A DNA stretch of 64,000 nucleotides from Bacteroidales bacterium (GCA_004556745.1 SFFY01000003.1:25996-89995); one strand, 5' to 3'. Positions 8,914 to 17,943 are shown, numbered from the stretch's first letter. Notes: generated from the letters alone by a model not told the origin. Numbers and translations: made by a program.

Positions 8914-9336
8914 CTAATCCACAGGCAAATATTGCAATTCTATGCCGGCGCGTTCGAGGAGTTCCAGGCCGTCGGTGAGGCGATACTGCCTGCCGTAAAT
9001 TACGCGCTTGATGCCTGCCTGTATGATGAGTTTCGCACATTCGATGCAGGGCGCATCGGTGACGTAGAGCGTAGCACCGCCGGAGTTGTTGCCCGAACAG
9101 GCAATCTTGGTTATGGCATTGGCTTCTGCGTGCAGCACATAGGGTTTGGTAAGCCCGTGCTCGTCCTCGCAAATGTTCTCGAAGCCGGAGGGCGTGCCGT
9201 TGTAGCCGTCGCTGATAATCATCTTGTCCTTCACTATCAGCGCACCCACTTGGCGGCGCGTGCAGTATGAGTTTTCCGCCCATATCTTCGCCATGCGCAG
9301 ATAGCGGAGGTCGAGCGTCTTTTGCTTTTCGTTCAT
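8914..9336 (-). CDS. deoxycytidylate (dCMP) deaminase, ComEB-like
   Basis: The protein has 140 residues. HAEANAI (around residues 83-89) supplies the zinc ligand His and catalytic Glu, and TDAPCIECAK supplies the two zinc-binding Cys residues of the cytidine/deoxycytidylate deaminase fold. The SDGYNGTPSGFENICED segment is typical of dCMP deaminases, where dCMP is converted to dUMP for thymidylate synthesis. The gene lies 9 bases downstream of dcp on the same strand and probably shares its transcript. Late competence protein ComEB homologues have the same fold; no competence genes are nearby. Confidence 0.92.
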   Translation of the reverse strand: MNEKQKTLDLRYLRMAKIWAENSYCTRRQVGALIVKDKMIISDGYNGTPSGFENICEDEHGLTKPYVLHAEANAITKIACSGNNSGGATLYVTDAPCIECAKLIIQAGIKRVIYGRQYRLTDGLELLERAGIELQYLPVD

Positions 9337-9345
9337 AAGAATATG

Positions 9346-11373
9346 TTATTTTTTAATGCCGTCGCGACGCAGCAGCGCGTCAATGGTCGGTTTCCTGCCT
9401 CGGAAGTTCACGTATAAATCCATCGGAGGACGGGTGCCGCCCTGGGAGAGAATGTTGTTGCGGAAACTGTGTGCCGTCTCGGTGTTGAAGATGCCCGTTT
9501 CCTGAAATTTGCCGAAGGCATCGGCGTCGAGCACCTCCGCCCATTTGTAACTGTAATACCCGGCTGCGTAACCGCCGCTCATGATGTGGCCGAAAGTAAC
9601 AGCCATGCACGCCTCGGGGCAATCGGGCAAGAGGCGGACAGGCTCGAAGGCGTTTTTCTCAAATGCCCTGACGTCTTCGGGCACAGCGTCGCGCAGCGAA
9701 TAGAATGCCATGTCGAGCAAACCGAAAGACACTTGGCGCATGCAGGAATAGGCAGCGTTGAAGGTGCGCAGGCTGATAATTTTGTCGATCAGCGCTTGCG
9801 GTATCGGATCGCCCGTTTGGTAGTGGAAGGCAAACGTATTGAGGAATTCAGGCTCTGTGGAGAAATTTTCCATGAACTGCGAGGGCAGTTCCACGAAGTC
9901 CCAATATACGTTCGTGCCGCTTAGCGACCTGTAGCGCGTGGCTGCGAAGATGCTGTGCAGGGAGTGCCCGAACTCATGTAGGAAGGTGTTTACCTCGTCA
10001 AGGGTCAGCAAGGCGGGACGGTTGGCCTGCGGTTTCGTGAAGTTCATGGTCAGGGAAACGTGCGGGCGCGTGCCATGCAAGCCGCCCTCTGCTTCGAGAT
10101 AATTCGTCATCCATGCCCCACCCTTCTTGCTGTCACGCGGATGGAAGTCCGCATAAAGCACGGCGAGGTGGCTGCCGTCGGCATCTTTCACCTCGTATGC
10201 CTTCACGTCGGGGTGATATACGGGAATGGCGGCATTTTCCTCAAAGGTGATGCCGTAGAGCCGCGTGGCCAGTCCGAACACGCCCTTTATCACGTTGCCC
10301 AACTCGAAGTAAGGGCGCAGTTGCTCGGGATCGAAATCATACTGTTCGCGGCGCAGGAGGTTCGTGTAATAGGAAAAATCCCAAGGCTGAAAGACAAAAT
10401 CTGAACCTTCTACCGACTTGGCTTTTGCTTCCACGCGTGCCACGTCCTCGCGGGCGGCAGGAAGATATGCCTCGGTGAGGTTTTGTAAAAACTCCCTTAC
10501 GTTCTCGGGCGTTTCCGCCATGCGATGCTTCAAAACGTAGGCGGCATAGTCGGGATAACCGAGCAGTTGCGCTTTCTCGCGGCGCAGGTCCACGATGCGG
10601 CGCACGATGCCGAAGTTGTCGTATTGGTCGCCGTGGGTGCAAAGCGTGTGGTAGAGGCGATAAAGTTCCTCGCGGCGCTTGCGGCTTTTGGCATAAGCCA
10701 TAAAGGGAATGAAGTCGGGGGCGTGGAGCGTAATCACCCAGCCCTCCAAACCGCGCTCCGCCGCATTCTCACGTGCCGCGCTGCGCTGCAACTCGGGCAG
10801 ACCGTCGAGTTCCTGCTCGTCGGTGATGTGGAGATAGTAGTTGTTGGTATCTTTCAGTTTGTTCTGCGAAAATTGCAGCGTGAGTTGCGAAAGTTCCGCG
10901 CTTATTTCGCGGAAACGTTGCTTGCCCGTTTCGTCGAGCGTGGCTCCCGAGCGTTCAAACGCCTCATAGGTGTTTTTGAGCAGCATAGCCTCTTCTGCGT
11001 CCTTGGGCTTGTAGTCGGCGTAAACGGCCTTCACCCGTTCGTAAAGGCGGGCGTTGAGCATGATGTTATTGCCGTGTTCCGACAGAATGGGGGCAACGCG
11101 TTGCGCCAAACTTTCCAAGTCGTCGTTGGTGTGCGCGCTGAGCAGATTATACATGAGTGTTGTGGCGCGTTCCAGGAGTTCGCCGGAATGTTCAAGGGCA
11201 ACGACGGTATTCTCAAAGGTCGGCGCGTCGGGGTTGTCCACGATGGCGGCTACAGCCTTGTTTTCGGCTTCCATGCCGGCGTGGATCGCCTCTTCTATAT
11301 GGGCAACGGTGATGTCGGGGAAAGGATAAACGCCATAAACTGTGGCGAATGAGAGCAAGAGCAAGGGATTCAT
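9346..11373 (-). CDS. dcp: M3 family metallopeptidase, peptidyl-dipeptidase Dcp / oligopeptidase A type
   Basis: The protein has 675 residues, the usual size for the family. The zinc site HEFGHSLH near residue 470 is the HExGH motif of M3 thimet-type peptidases. VYWDFVELPSQFMENF and GYYSYKWAEVLDADAF are further family blocks. The start MNPLLL...YGVYPFPDI resembles the canonical NPLL..F.TPYG.PPF opening, so I read it as a cytoplasmic or periplasmic enzyme without a cleaved signal. It trims short peptides, with Dcp removing C-terminal dipeptides. It begins 2 bases after the stop of the upstream TPR gene and is almost certainly co-transcribed with it. Confidence 0.91.
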   Translation of the reverse strand: MNPLLLLSFATVYGVYPFPDITVAHIEEAIHAGMEAENKAVAAIVDNPDAPTFENTVVALEHSGELLERATTLMYNLLSAHTNDDLESLAQRVAPILSEHGNNIMLNARLYERVKAVYADYKPKDAEEAMLLKNTYEAFERSGATLDETGKQRFREISAELSQLTLQFSQNKLKDTNNYYLHITDEQELDGLPELQRSAARENAAERGLEGWVITLHAPDFIPFMAYAKSRKRREELYRLYHTLCTHGDQYDNFGIVRRIVDLRREKAQLLGYPDYAAYVLKHRMAETPENVREFLQNLTEAYLPAAREDVARVEAKAKSVEGSDFVFQPWDFSYYTNLLRREQYDFDPEQLRPYFELGNVIKGVFGLATRLYGITFEENAAIPVYHPDVKAYEVKDADGSHLAVLYADFHPRDSKKGGAWMTNYLEAEGGLHGTRPHVSLTMNFTKPQANRPALLTLDEVNTFLHEFGHSLHSIFAATRYRSLSGTNVYWDFVELPSQFMENFSTEPEFLNTFAFHYQTGDPIPQALIDKIISLRTFNAAYSCMRQVSFGLLDMAFYSLRDAVPEDVRAFEKNAFEPVRLLPDCPEACMAVTFGHIMSGGYAAGYYSYKWAEVLDADAFGKFQETGIFNTETAHSFRNNILSQGGTRPPMDLYVNFRGRKPTIDALLRRDGIKK

Positions 11374-11375
11374 GG

Positions 11376-12584
11376 TCAGAGGGTTCGTAAGATGCGTTCT
11401 ATTTCTGCGAATTTAGTTCCTCGGTTGAGGTTGAGATATACTTTGTAGAGCAAGGGTGCCCAGCGCGACGCGCTTTCTGGCTTAGCCTCGCGGTAGGTTT
11501 CGAGATGTGATTCGGCAGCAGCGTAAAAGTCTCTTTGTTTCTGCTTCGCTGCTTTATAGGATTTTGAATAGGCGTTGTCGGGCAACTGCACCTGCTCTGC
11601 CTTTTCGATGTATGCCAGCCCGATGCCGTAGTGCATTTCCACGAGCGTGGAGTCGAGCGCAAGGGTTTTCTGTGCGGCAGCAATGGCTTCGTCGTACCGT
11701 TTCAGGTTGAGCAATGCCATGGCCTGCGCCATGCGGTAGCACACCTCGTTGGAGTCTCTTTCGAGCATGGCATTGGAGAGTTGGAGCACGAGGTCAAACT
11801 CTTGATGTTCTGTGAGATAATCCGTAAGCCGGGCAAAGAAAGGCTGATAGTCGGGGAAATGTTGCAAACCCTGCTTGAGCCAATGCACAAACGCCACGCT
11901 GTCGGCTTCTGCTTCGGCAGTATTGACGAGGCATTCGTAGGTAAATTTGAGGTTGGACGTGTCGCGCAATGCCAAGTCGCGATAGCGTTCTACTTCTTTA
12001 TAATCTTTCAACTCGTAGGCGCAGTGCAGGTAAATGCAGGCGTTGTTGCGGTGGCGCTGGGTTTCGGGAATGCCGACCGTAGCACCGAGGAAGGTGTGGG
12101 GATAGTCGAGATACATGCGCAGGAACTGCATGGTCTCTTTATAGCGTCCGCGTTTGTAGAAGAAGCGTGCGGCGGAGTTGAGATTTGAATAATGGCGTTC
12201 GAGCCGCTGAAAGTTGGCGCGGCGGTATTTGGCGGCAGCGTCGTCATTTTTCAGGCGTTCGCAGCTGTCGGATTTGAGGGTGTAGGTAAAAATGCCGAGG
12301 GTCGTGTTGTAGAAGCTGACGGTGTCGTAGTTTTGTTTGAGGTAGATTTTCTCGTTCTCTATATCGTTGAGTCCTATGTTGGCTTCGATGCCATACATAT
12401 ATAATTTAGTGTTGCCTGAAAGCGCAGAGTCGTTTTGCAACGCTTGCACGCGCTGCAACGCTCCTTTGTAGTCTTTGTTTTTCAACAGGGTCTTCACCTC
12501 GCGCAATGCCTTTTGCCCGCGCGTTTCGGCGGGAACGGCGAGGAGGAGCAGCAAGGCGGAGAAAAGACAAATCAATCTTGGCAT
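11376..12584 (-). CDS. exported tetratricopeptide-repeat protein
   Basis: The protein has 402 residues. A hydrophobic signal peptide (LICLFSALLLLLAVPAETRG) is followed by an all-helical protein. TPR-like motifs are visible at KNKDYKGALQRVQAL near the N-terminus, at DYKEVERYRDLALRD, and most clearly at LNLKRYDEAIAAAQKTLALDSTLVEMHYGIGLAYIEKA around residues 290-330. TPRs are protein-protein interaction scaffolds, so the protein probably acts in the periplasm. Nothing assigns a partner. It is the first gene of a tight run with dcp and dCMP deaminase. Confidence 0.8.
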   Translation of the reverse strand: MPRLICLFSALLLLLAVPAETRGQKALREVKTLLKNKDYKGALQRVQALQNDSALSGNTKLYMYGIEANIGLNDIENEKIYLKQNYDTVSFYNTTLGIFTYTLKSDSCERLKNDDAAAKYRRANFQRLERHYSNLNSAARFFYKRGRYKETMQFLRMYLDYPHTFLGATVGIPETQRHRNNACIYLHCAYELKDYKEVERYRDLALRDTSNLKFTYECLVNTAEAEADSVAFVHWLKQGLQHFPDYQPFFARLTDYLTEHQEFDLVLQLSNAMLERDSNEVCYRMAQAMALLNLKRYDEAIAAAQKTLALDSTLVEMHYGIGLAYIEKAEQVQLPDNAYSKSYKAAKQKQRDFYAAAESHLETYREAKPESASRWAPLLYKVYLNLNRGTKFAEIERILRTL

Positions 12585-12635
12585 TGTTTACAGGGAAATA
12601 TTTGGAGAATAGAGTTTGGTTGTGGTTCAACGGGT

Positions 12636-12812
12636 TTTGATAAAAACCATGAAAAACATCTTGCTTCGTTTGAAGCCCTGCGGGCTACGCTGCCGGTCTT
12701 AATGCCGAGCTTGCGAGCCTGACGGCTCACGCTCGCCCTTAATCCCTGCAGCAGCGGTCGGTGCCCGCCCGCTTCAAACGCCGCAAGGGAAAAACCATTA
12801 AAAACCCGTGAG
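12636..12812. repeat. modular hairpin element copy IV (B module only, diverged arms)
   Basis: The B module is recognisable by its ends, CTTGCTTCGTTTGAAGC at 12660-12676 and GCTTCAAACGCCGCAAG at 12771-12787, which pair. The outer arms are diverged (AAAAACCATGAAAAAC on the left, GGGAAAAACCATTAAAAACC on the right). It sits in the 384-base gap between two TPR genes. No open reading frame of note is present in the gap. Confidence 0.75.
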
Positions 12813-12968
12813 ACCTTGATGCAAACGAATAATATTTTTTTGATTATCCGTTGAAAATGGTTTCTGGTTTTTATCTAAACCAATTAACGGAGTTTGCATA
12901 ATATGCCAAGAGCGAAGCAGTGTTCACTCTTGACATATTAGATATAAGGGTATAAATAAAATCTGGCT

Positions 12969-14213
12969 TTATTGGTTCATGCTCTCGACTATGGCCTCCA
13001 TTTCCTTGGCCTGGTCGGGCATTTGCAGATTGGTGTAAATCATCTGCAAGGAAGAAGCCCAGAACTTGGGTTCATCGGGCTTGAGTTCGCGCACATGCTC
13101 GAAGTAGGGGCGGGCTTCTTCGTAGTACTTCTTGATCTGGTCGAACTCGGCGTTGAACTGCTTCACGTTGTTACGATTGAGTTTCCATTCGCCGCTCATC
13201 TTCTTGGCGTAAACCTCATTCATATAGGTGTAACCCATATTTATGCAAGCGTCAACATAGTCAGGGTCAATGGCGAGGGCTTTCGAGAAACATTCGCGGG
13301 CAGCAGAGTAATCCTTAGTCATATTCAGTTCTACGCAGCCTTTCATATACCAAGGACCTTTACCTTCGGGGTTCTTCTGCAAGAGTTCCTCGGCCATTTG
13401 CTTGGCTTCGTCTACTTGATCTTTCTGTACGTAGTAGTAGAGGAGATTTTGCAGGAAGCCGGGGTCTTCGATGCGGGCGGCACCTTCTTTCAGCGTGGCG
13501 AGCCAGGCGGCAGAGTCGCCGAGTTCTACGCAAGCCTGCATTTTGAGGATATACAGGTCACGCAGGTTTTCCTCGCCTTGAAGAGCCTCATCGGCGCAGC
13601 GGCGCACATCTTCCCAACGCTTCAACTGATAATTCAGATAGGTCACGTTGAACGCCGTCTGGCGATAAGAGCCTTTCGTGTCGGCCTTGTAGATAGAGTC
13701 GGTCTGCTCGGGGGTGAACACGGGGTTCTTGGGCATGTTGTAATACTTCTCAAAGTACTCCAGGCTCTTCTCGAGGTTGTGCGACTGGTTCATGAACACG
13801 CCGGCGTAGTTGTAGTAGTCGAGCATCTGGAGCATGCGGCTGCGGTTCTTTTCGATGAACTTCGACTTGACGCGGCCCTTTTCATCGGGCTTGATGTCGG
13901 CTTCGTGGCTCTTCGTATAGCAGTCGATGGCTTTGTCCAAGTGCTCGCAATAGAGGAGCGTATCGAAAGGCATGTTTTGGGCTGCCTTCATCAACTCGGG
14001 ATTGAAGATACGCGCATGGATTTCTGCGGCGTTATTGTAGATTTCGGCAAACTTCGTGGTCTTGGGATTGACCATTGCGCCTTCGAGAATTTGCAAAGCG
14101 GCGTTAAGGTCGTTTGCGTCCACCTTTTCCTGTGCTTTGTAGATGGCATTGTTTTGTGCCATGGCTGCGCCTGCCGTAAAGGTCAGGGCGAGCGTAAAGA
14201 GGAACTTTTTCAT
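12969..14213 (-). CDS. exported tetratricopeptide-repeat protein
   Basis: The protein has 414 residues. The signal peptide MKKFLFTLALTFTAGAAMAQ is followed by helical repeats. Clear TPRs include NDLNAALQILEGAM near the N-terminus, ARECFSKALAIDPDYVDACINMGYTYMNE around residue 310, and YYEEARPYFEHVRELKPDEPKFWASSLQMIYTNL near the C-terminus. The layout matches Bacteroidales periplasmic TPR proteins found next to gyrA. The gene is 32 bases downstream of gyrA on the same strand and is probably co-transcribed with it. The partner and function are not visible. Confidence 0.83.
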   Translation of the reverse strand: MKKFLFTLALTFTAGAAMAQNNAIYKAQEKVDANDLNAALQILEGAMVNPKTTKFAEIYNNAAEIHARIFNPELMKAAQNMPFDTLLYCEHLDKAIDCYTKSHEADIKPDEKGRVKSKFIEKNRSRMLQMLDYYNYAGVFMNQSHNLEKSLEYFEKYYNMPKNPVFTPEQTDSIYKADTKGSYRQTAFNVTYLNYQLKRWEDVRRCADEALQGEENLRDLYILKMQACVELGDSAAWLATLKEGAARIEDPGFLQNLLYYYVQKDQVDEAKQMAEELLQKNPEGKGPWYMKGCVELNMTKDYSAARECFSKALAIDPDYVDACINMGYTYMNEVYAKKMSGEWKLNRNNVKQFNAEFDQIKKYYEEARPYFEHVRELKPDEPKFWASSLQMIYTNLQMPDQAKEMEAIVESMNQ

Positions 14214-14245
14214 AAGGTTATTAGTTGTTGGTTATAAGGGCTTTA

Positions 14246-16786
14246 TTATTCTTGGGTTTCGGGAGATTCTGGATTTTCTGCGGAAACGGAATCAACGGGG
14301 CTTTCAGAGATTTCTTCGGCTTCGGGCAACTCTTCTTCCTCCGTGGGCACCTGGCAGACGCTCGAGATGATGTCGCCGCGCTTTTCGAGGTTGATGAGGC
14401 GCACGCCCTGCGTGGCACGGCCCATCACGCGCACTTCGGAGAGTTTCAGGCGAATGGCCACGCCGCTCTTGTTGATGATCATCAGGTCGTCGTCGTCGGT
14501 GACGCACTTAATGGCCACCACGGGGCCGGTCTTGTCGGTAAGGCTGAGCGTCTTGACGCCCTTGCCGCTGCGGTTCGTCACGCGGTAGTCGGCAATGAGA
14601 CTGCGCTTGCCATAACCCTTTTCACTGACCACGAGAATGCTTTCCGTATCGGGATTATTCACGGCAACCATACCGATCACCTCGTCCTGTCCGTCTTCAT
14701 CAAGGCGCATGCCGCGCACACCGGTGGCGGTGCGTCCCATGGTGCGCACAGTGCTTTCATTGAAGCGGATGGCGCGGCCGTTGCGGTTGGCCATCACGAT
14801 TTCGTCGGTACCGTTGGTGAGCGCAACGCTTACCACGCGATCTTCCTCGCGGATAGTGATGGCGTTCACGCCGTTGGCGCGGGGACGGGAGTATTCTTTG
14901 AGGCAGGTCTTCTTGATGATGCCTTCCTTCGTGCAGAACATCACATAGTGGCTCTCGCAGAACTCGGCGTCGGACAGTTTGCGGATATGCAGGCAGGCGT
15001 TGATGCTGTCGCCCGGCTCGATGTTGAGCATATTCTGAATGGCACGGCCTTTCGAGTTCTTGTTGCCCTCGGGAATTTCATACACCTTGAGCCAGAAGCA
15101 ACGGCCCTTGGCGGTGAAGAAAAGCATCGTGTTGTGCACGGTGGCGGGATAGATGTACTCGATAAAGTCTTGCTCGCGCGTGGCTCCGCCTTTCGAGCCT
15201 ACGCCGCCGCGACCCTGCGCCTTGAACTCGGCGAGCGGGGTGCGCTTAATATAGCCGAGGTGGCTGATCGTTATCACAACCTCATCATCGGCAAAGAAGT
15301 CTTCGGGATTAAACTCCTCGTTGCTCAGGCAAATCTCGGTGCGGCGCTCGTCGCCATACTTTTCCTTCACCTCTTGCAGTTCGTCCTTAATTACCTTATC
15401 GCGGAGTTTGTCGTCGGCAAGGATTTGCTCATAGTAAGCAATGCGGCGTTGCAGTTCCTCATACTCTTCGTGGAGTTTGTCCTGCTGGATATTGGTGAGT
15501 TGGGCGAGGCGCATGTCCACGATGGCCTTTGCCTGGAGGTCATCCAGTTCGAAGCGTGCCTTGAGTGCGTCGCAGGCGGCCTGCGGGTTCTTGGAGGCGC
15601 GGATAAGATGCACTACCTCGTCGATGTTATCGCTGGCAATGATGAGACCTTCGAGGATATGGGCGCGCTCCTTGGCCTTGCGGAGGTCGAAGATGGTGCG
15701 GCGGGTCACCACATCGCGGCGGTGCTCCACGAAGGTGGAGATGCAGTCCTTGAGCGTCAGCGTGCGGGGACGGCCGTGCACGAGACCGATGCAGTTCACG
15801 GCGAACGTGGTCTGCAGTTGCGTCATCTTCAAAAGTTTATTGAGCACCACGTTTGCGTTCGCGTCGCGCTTGATGTCGATCACGATGCGCACTTTCTGTT
15901 CGCGGTCGCTCTCGTCGTTCACATTGCTGATGCCCTCGATTTTCTTCTCGTTCACGAGGTCGGCGATGTAGCGGATCAGTTCTGCCTTGTTCACGCCATA
16001 GGGTATCTCGGTCACGACAATCGAGTCGTGCTGCTCATGCGTTTCGATTTCGGTGCGTGCACGCATCACGACGCGGCCGCGTCCCGTTTCGTAGGCGCTC
16101 TTCACGCCTTGCATACCGATTATGAAGCCGCCCGTGGGGAAGTCGGGGGCTTTCACGTATTCCATCAATTCGGGAATAGTGATATCGGGATTGTCAATCA
16201 GGGCCACGCAGCCGTCGATTACCTCACAGAGGTTGTGGGTCGGCACGTTGGTGGCCATACCTACGGCGATACCGCTCGCGCCGTTCACGAGGAAGTTGGG
16301 GATGCGGGTAGGCATCACCGTCGGCTCGGGCAGACGGTTCTCAAAGTTCATGTCCATGTCCACGGTCTCCTTTTCGAGATCCGTCATCATTGCTTCACCC
16401 ACGCGACTAAGGCGTGCCTCGGTGTAACGCATGGCTGCCGGCGAGTCGCCGTCCATCGAACCGAAGTTGCCCTGCCCGAACACGAGCGGGTAGCGCATGT
16501 TCCAGTCCTGCGCCAAGCGTACGAGTGCTCCGTAAATGGAACTGTCGCCGTGCGGGTGGTATTTACCCATCACGTCACCCACGATACGCGCGGATTTACG
16601 TGTGGGTTTGTCGTGCGTCACACCGAGTTCCATCATACCATATAATATACGGCGATGCACGGGCTTGAAGCCGTCGCGCACATCGGGCAGCGCACGGGCC
16701 ACGATTACCGACATGGAGTAATCGCGGTAGGAGTTTTTCATTTCCTCCTCGATATTGACTTTGATTATTCTGTCTTCGTCAACCAT
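14246..16786 (-). CDS. gyrA: DNA gyrase subunit A
   Basis: The protein has 846 residues. YSMSVIVARALPDVRDGFKP opens the winged-helix/breakage-reunion domain. AAMRYTEARLS contains the catalytic Tyr that forms the covalent DNA link. The C-terminal half shows repeated beta-pinwheel blades, including the GyrA-box-like QGRGGVGSKG around residue 545. An acidic Glu/Ser/Pro tail follows. With GyrB, which is not in the window, it introduces negative supercoils. In the quinolone-resistance region the sequence is HGDSSIYGA: Ser is kept at the position equivalent to E. coli 83, but Gly stands where E. coli has Asp87. The start ATG 16786 gives the expected N-terminus. Confidence 0.97.
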   Translation of the reverse strand: MVDEDRIIKVNIEEEMKNSYRDYSMSVIVARALPDVRDGFKPVHRRILYGMMELGVTHDKPTRKSARIVGDVMGKYHPHGDSSIYGALVRLAQDWNMRYPLVFGQGNFGSMDGDSPAAMRYTEARLSRVGEAMMTDLEKETVDMDMNFENRLPEPTVMPTRIPNFLVNGASGIAVGMATNVPTHNLCEVIDGCVALIDNPDITIPELMEYVKAPDFPTGGFIIGMQGVKSAYETGRGRVVMRARTEIETHEQHDSIVVTEIPYGVNKAELIRYIADLVNEKKIEGISNVNDESDREQKVRIVIDIKRDANANVVLNKLLKMTQLQTTFAVNCIGLVHGRPRTLTLKDCISTFVEHRRDVVTRRTIFDLRKAKERAHILEGLIIASDNIDEVVHLIRASKNPQAACDALKARFELDDLQAKAIVDMRLAQLTNIQQDKLHEEYEELQRRIAYYEQILADDKLRDKVIKDELQEVKEKYGDERRTEICLSNEEFNPEDFFADDEVVITISHLGYIKRTPLAEFKAQGRGGVGSKGGATREQDFIEYIYPATVHNTMLFFTAKGRCFWLKVYEIPEGNKNSKGRAIQNMLNIEPGDSINACLHIRKLSDAEFCESHYVMFCTKEGIIKKTCLKEYSRPRANGVNAITIREEDRVVSVALTNGTDEIVMANRNGRAIRFNESTVRTMGRTATGVRGMRLDEDGQDEVIGMVAVNNPDTESILVVSEKGYGKRSLIADYRVTNRSGKGVKTLSLTDKTGPVVAIKCVTDDDDLMIINKSGVAIRLKLSEVRVMGRATQGVRLINLEKRGDIISSVCQVPTEEEELPEAEEISESPVDSVSAENPESPETQE

Positions 16787-16825
16787 TTTTTATTAAAGCG
16801 TTTTTAGGATATTATTTTTACGCTG

Positions 16826-16833
16826 CAAAGTTA
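16826..16833 (-). promoter_or_regulatory. -7 element TAACTTTG for gyrA
   Basis: On the minus strand, TAACTTTG fits TAnnTTTG and predicts a leader of about 36 bases before gyrA. A TTTC at 16857-16860 is a weak, somewhat distant -33 candidate. Consensus match only. Confidence 0.45.
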
Positions 16834-17069
16834 CTCTTTTTTTGATTTTCATATAAGAAAGTTGTCGGCTTATTTTGGTGCAAAATTCGATTTTAGGCGT
16901 TTTTTAGGCGATTTAAGACGTTTCCGGGGAAATTTCGAGGGTAGGTCGAAACAATAACCCCGAGGCGGCAGAGGGGAAATTAGGGGCAATTTTTGCGGTG
17001 AAGCATCTACGCCGGACTATCAGGCAGAAATTTTTTATTTGCTGCGTGGTAATTTTTTTCTTTCTCCTT

Positions 17070-17213
17070 GAAAATTTTTCCTGTCCTATAAGACATTTTT
17101 TGTTACAAACTTTGTAACGCTTGTTACAAACTTGCTAACACATATTACAAAGTTTGTAATACATGTTACAAAGTTTGTAACAAAAAATATCTTATATGAG
17201 AGGAAAAATTTTC
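17070..17213. repeat. four-unit 21-bp-period palindrome array, locus 1
   Basis: Four 17-bp palindromes start at 17102, 17123, 17144 and 17165, each separated by 4 bases, an exact 21-bp period. Consensus is GTTACAAAGTTTGTAAC. The central base is C, C, G, G across the four units. The array is enclosed by TCCTATAAGA (17084-17093) and TCTTATATGAGAGG (17190-17203), and by a perfect 13-bp inverted repeat GAAAATTTTTCCT (17070-17082) / AGGAAAAATTTTC (17201-17213). It occupies the gap between a lipoprotein gene and gyrA. Other copies lie at 37751 and 63737. Confidence 0.93.
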
Positions 17214-17252
17214 AAGCGGAAAGGAAGAAATAGTTCCGAGGAAATAAAAAAT

Positions 17253-17285
17253 ATCTGCGCAGTAGCGATTGCTGTCTGCGCAGAT
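17253..17285 (-). terminator. hairpin with T-rich tail downstream of the lipoprotein gene
   Basis: A 10-bp stem, ATCTGCGCAG (17253-17262) with CTGCGCAGAT (17276-17285), has a 13-base loop. Read on the minus strand the stem is followed by ATTTTTTATTT. This suits a terminator for the gene ending at 17367. The same A/T tail with a different stem occurs beside array locus 2. Confidence 0.6.
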
Positions 17286-17366
17286 AGTGGAGGCGTGCTT
17301 ATATGAAAATAGACAAGCAGCCAGTGGGTGAATTTCGTAGTTTTGTGTGGCGGTGCCAGGAGTCGG

Positions 17367-17855
17367 TTACATTTTGCCGAGGTTGAACTCGCACATGCCG
17401 TTTTCTACGTTGATGAGACCGAGATATGTGGTGTTGATGCCGTTGGTCCAGGGTTTGATTTCGCAGCGGTAGGTTTTGCCGTTGAGTTTGATTTGGTCGC
17501 CAGAAAGTGCACTCCATGACCATGTTTCAAATGTGCTTAAATAACTGCCGTTCCAGCTTTTGAGTGCAACAGACGAGGCAGAAAATTCAAAGACAGTACC
17601 TAATGCCTGGTAAGCACGGCTTGTTGATTCGCCCGCGGCGAGCATGTCGGTGTATTGTATCAGGCTTCCCATGTCTGCCCATCTGCCGTACAGTTTGGGT
17701 TTGTCGAAAGTGCTGCTGCTTCCGCCCTGTCCGCTGCCACCGGTGTTGGTGCTCGTCGTTTGGTTGTCGTTTTCGTCGTCATCGCCACAAGAGGTTAAGG
17801 GGGCGGTGAAAAGGGTGCAGGCAAAGAGGATTGCCAAGAGTTTGATGTAGTTCAT
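17367..17855 (-). CDS. small putative lipoprotein of unknown function
   Basis: The start ATG 17855 is chosen because it places a signal peptide (MNYIKLLAILFACTLFTAP) with lipobox LTSC directly at the N-terminus; the frame is open 23 codons further up, but that extension lacks signal features. The mature protein of about 140 residues begins CGDDDEND and has a Gly/Ser/Thr linker. A compact beta-rich domain follows with KLYGRWADM and the line TAAL-like VFEFSASSVALKSWNG. The pattern (acidic stretch after the lipid Cys, then a 'G.W' strand) resembles the small lipocalin-like lipoproteins common in Bacteroidales. No function can be assigned. Confidence 0.7.
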   Translation of the reverse strand: MNYIKLLAILFACTLFTAPLTSCGDDDENDNQTTSTNTGGSGQGGSSSTFDKPKLYGRWADMGSLIQYTDMLAAGESTSRAYQALGTVFEFSASSVALKSWNGSYLSTFETWSWSALSGDQIKLNGKTYRCEIKPWTNGINTTYLGLINVENGMCEFNLGKM

Positions 17856-17943
17856 AAGGGTTTGATGATTAAAATGGTTGAGTGATAAAAAAGCAAAAGG
17901 ATGTATGCAGCGATAACGCTTCAAACATCCTTTTCATGCTTTG

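Noticed and set aside
14225..16645. 806-codon open frame opposite gyrA
   Set aside because: GyrA is unambiguous on the minus strand; the opposite frame has no known motif and shows the antisense composition of a conserved gene.
17102..17181. CRISPR array
   Set aside because: The 21-bp-period arrays have only 4-base spacers that are nearly identical between gaps, units are palindromes, and no cas gene is present.
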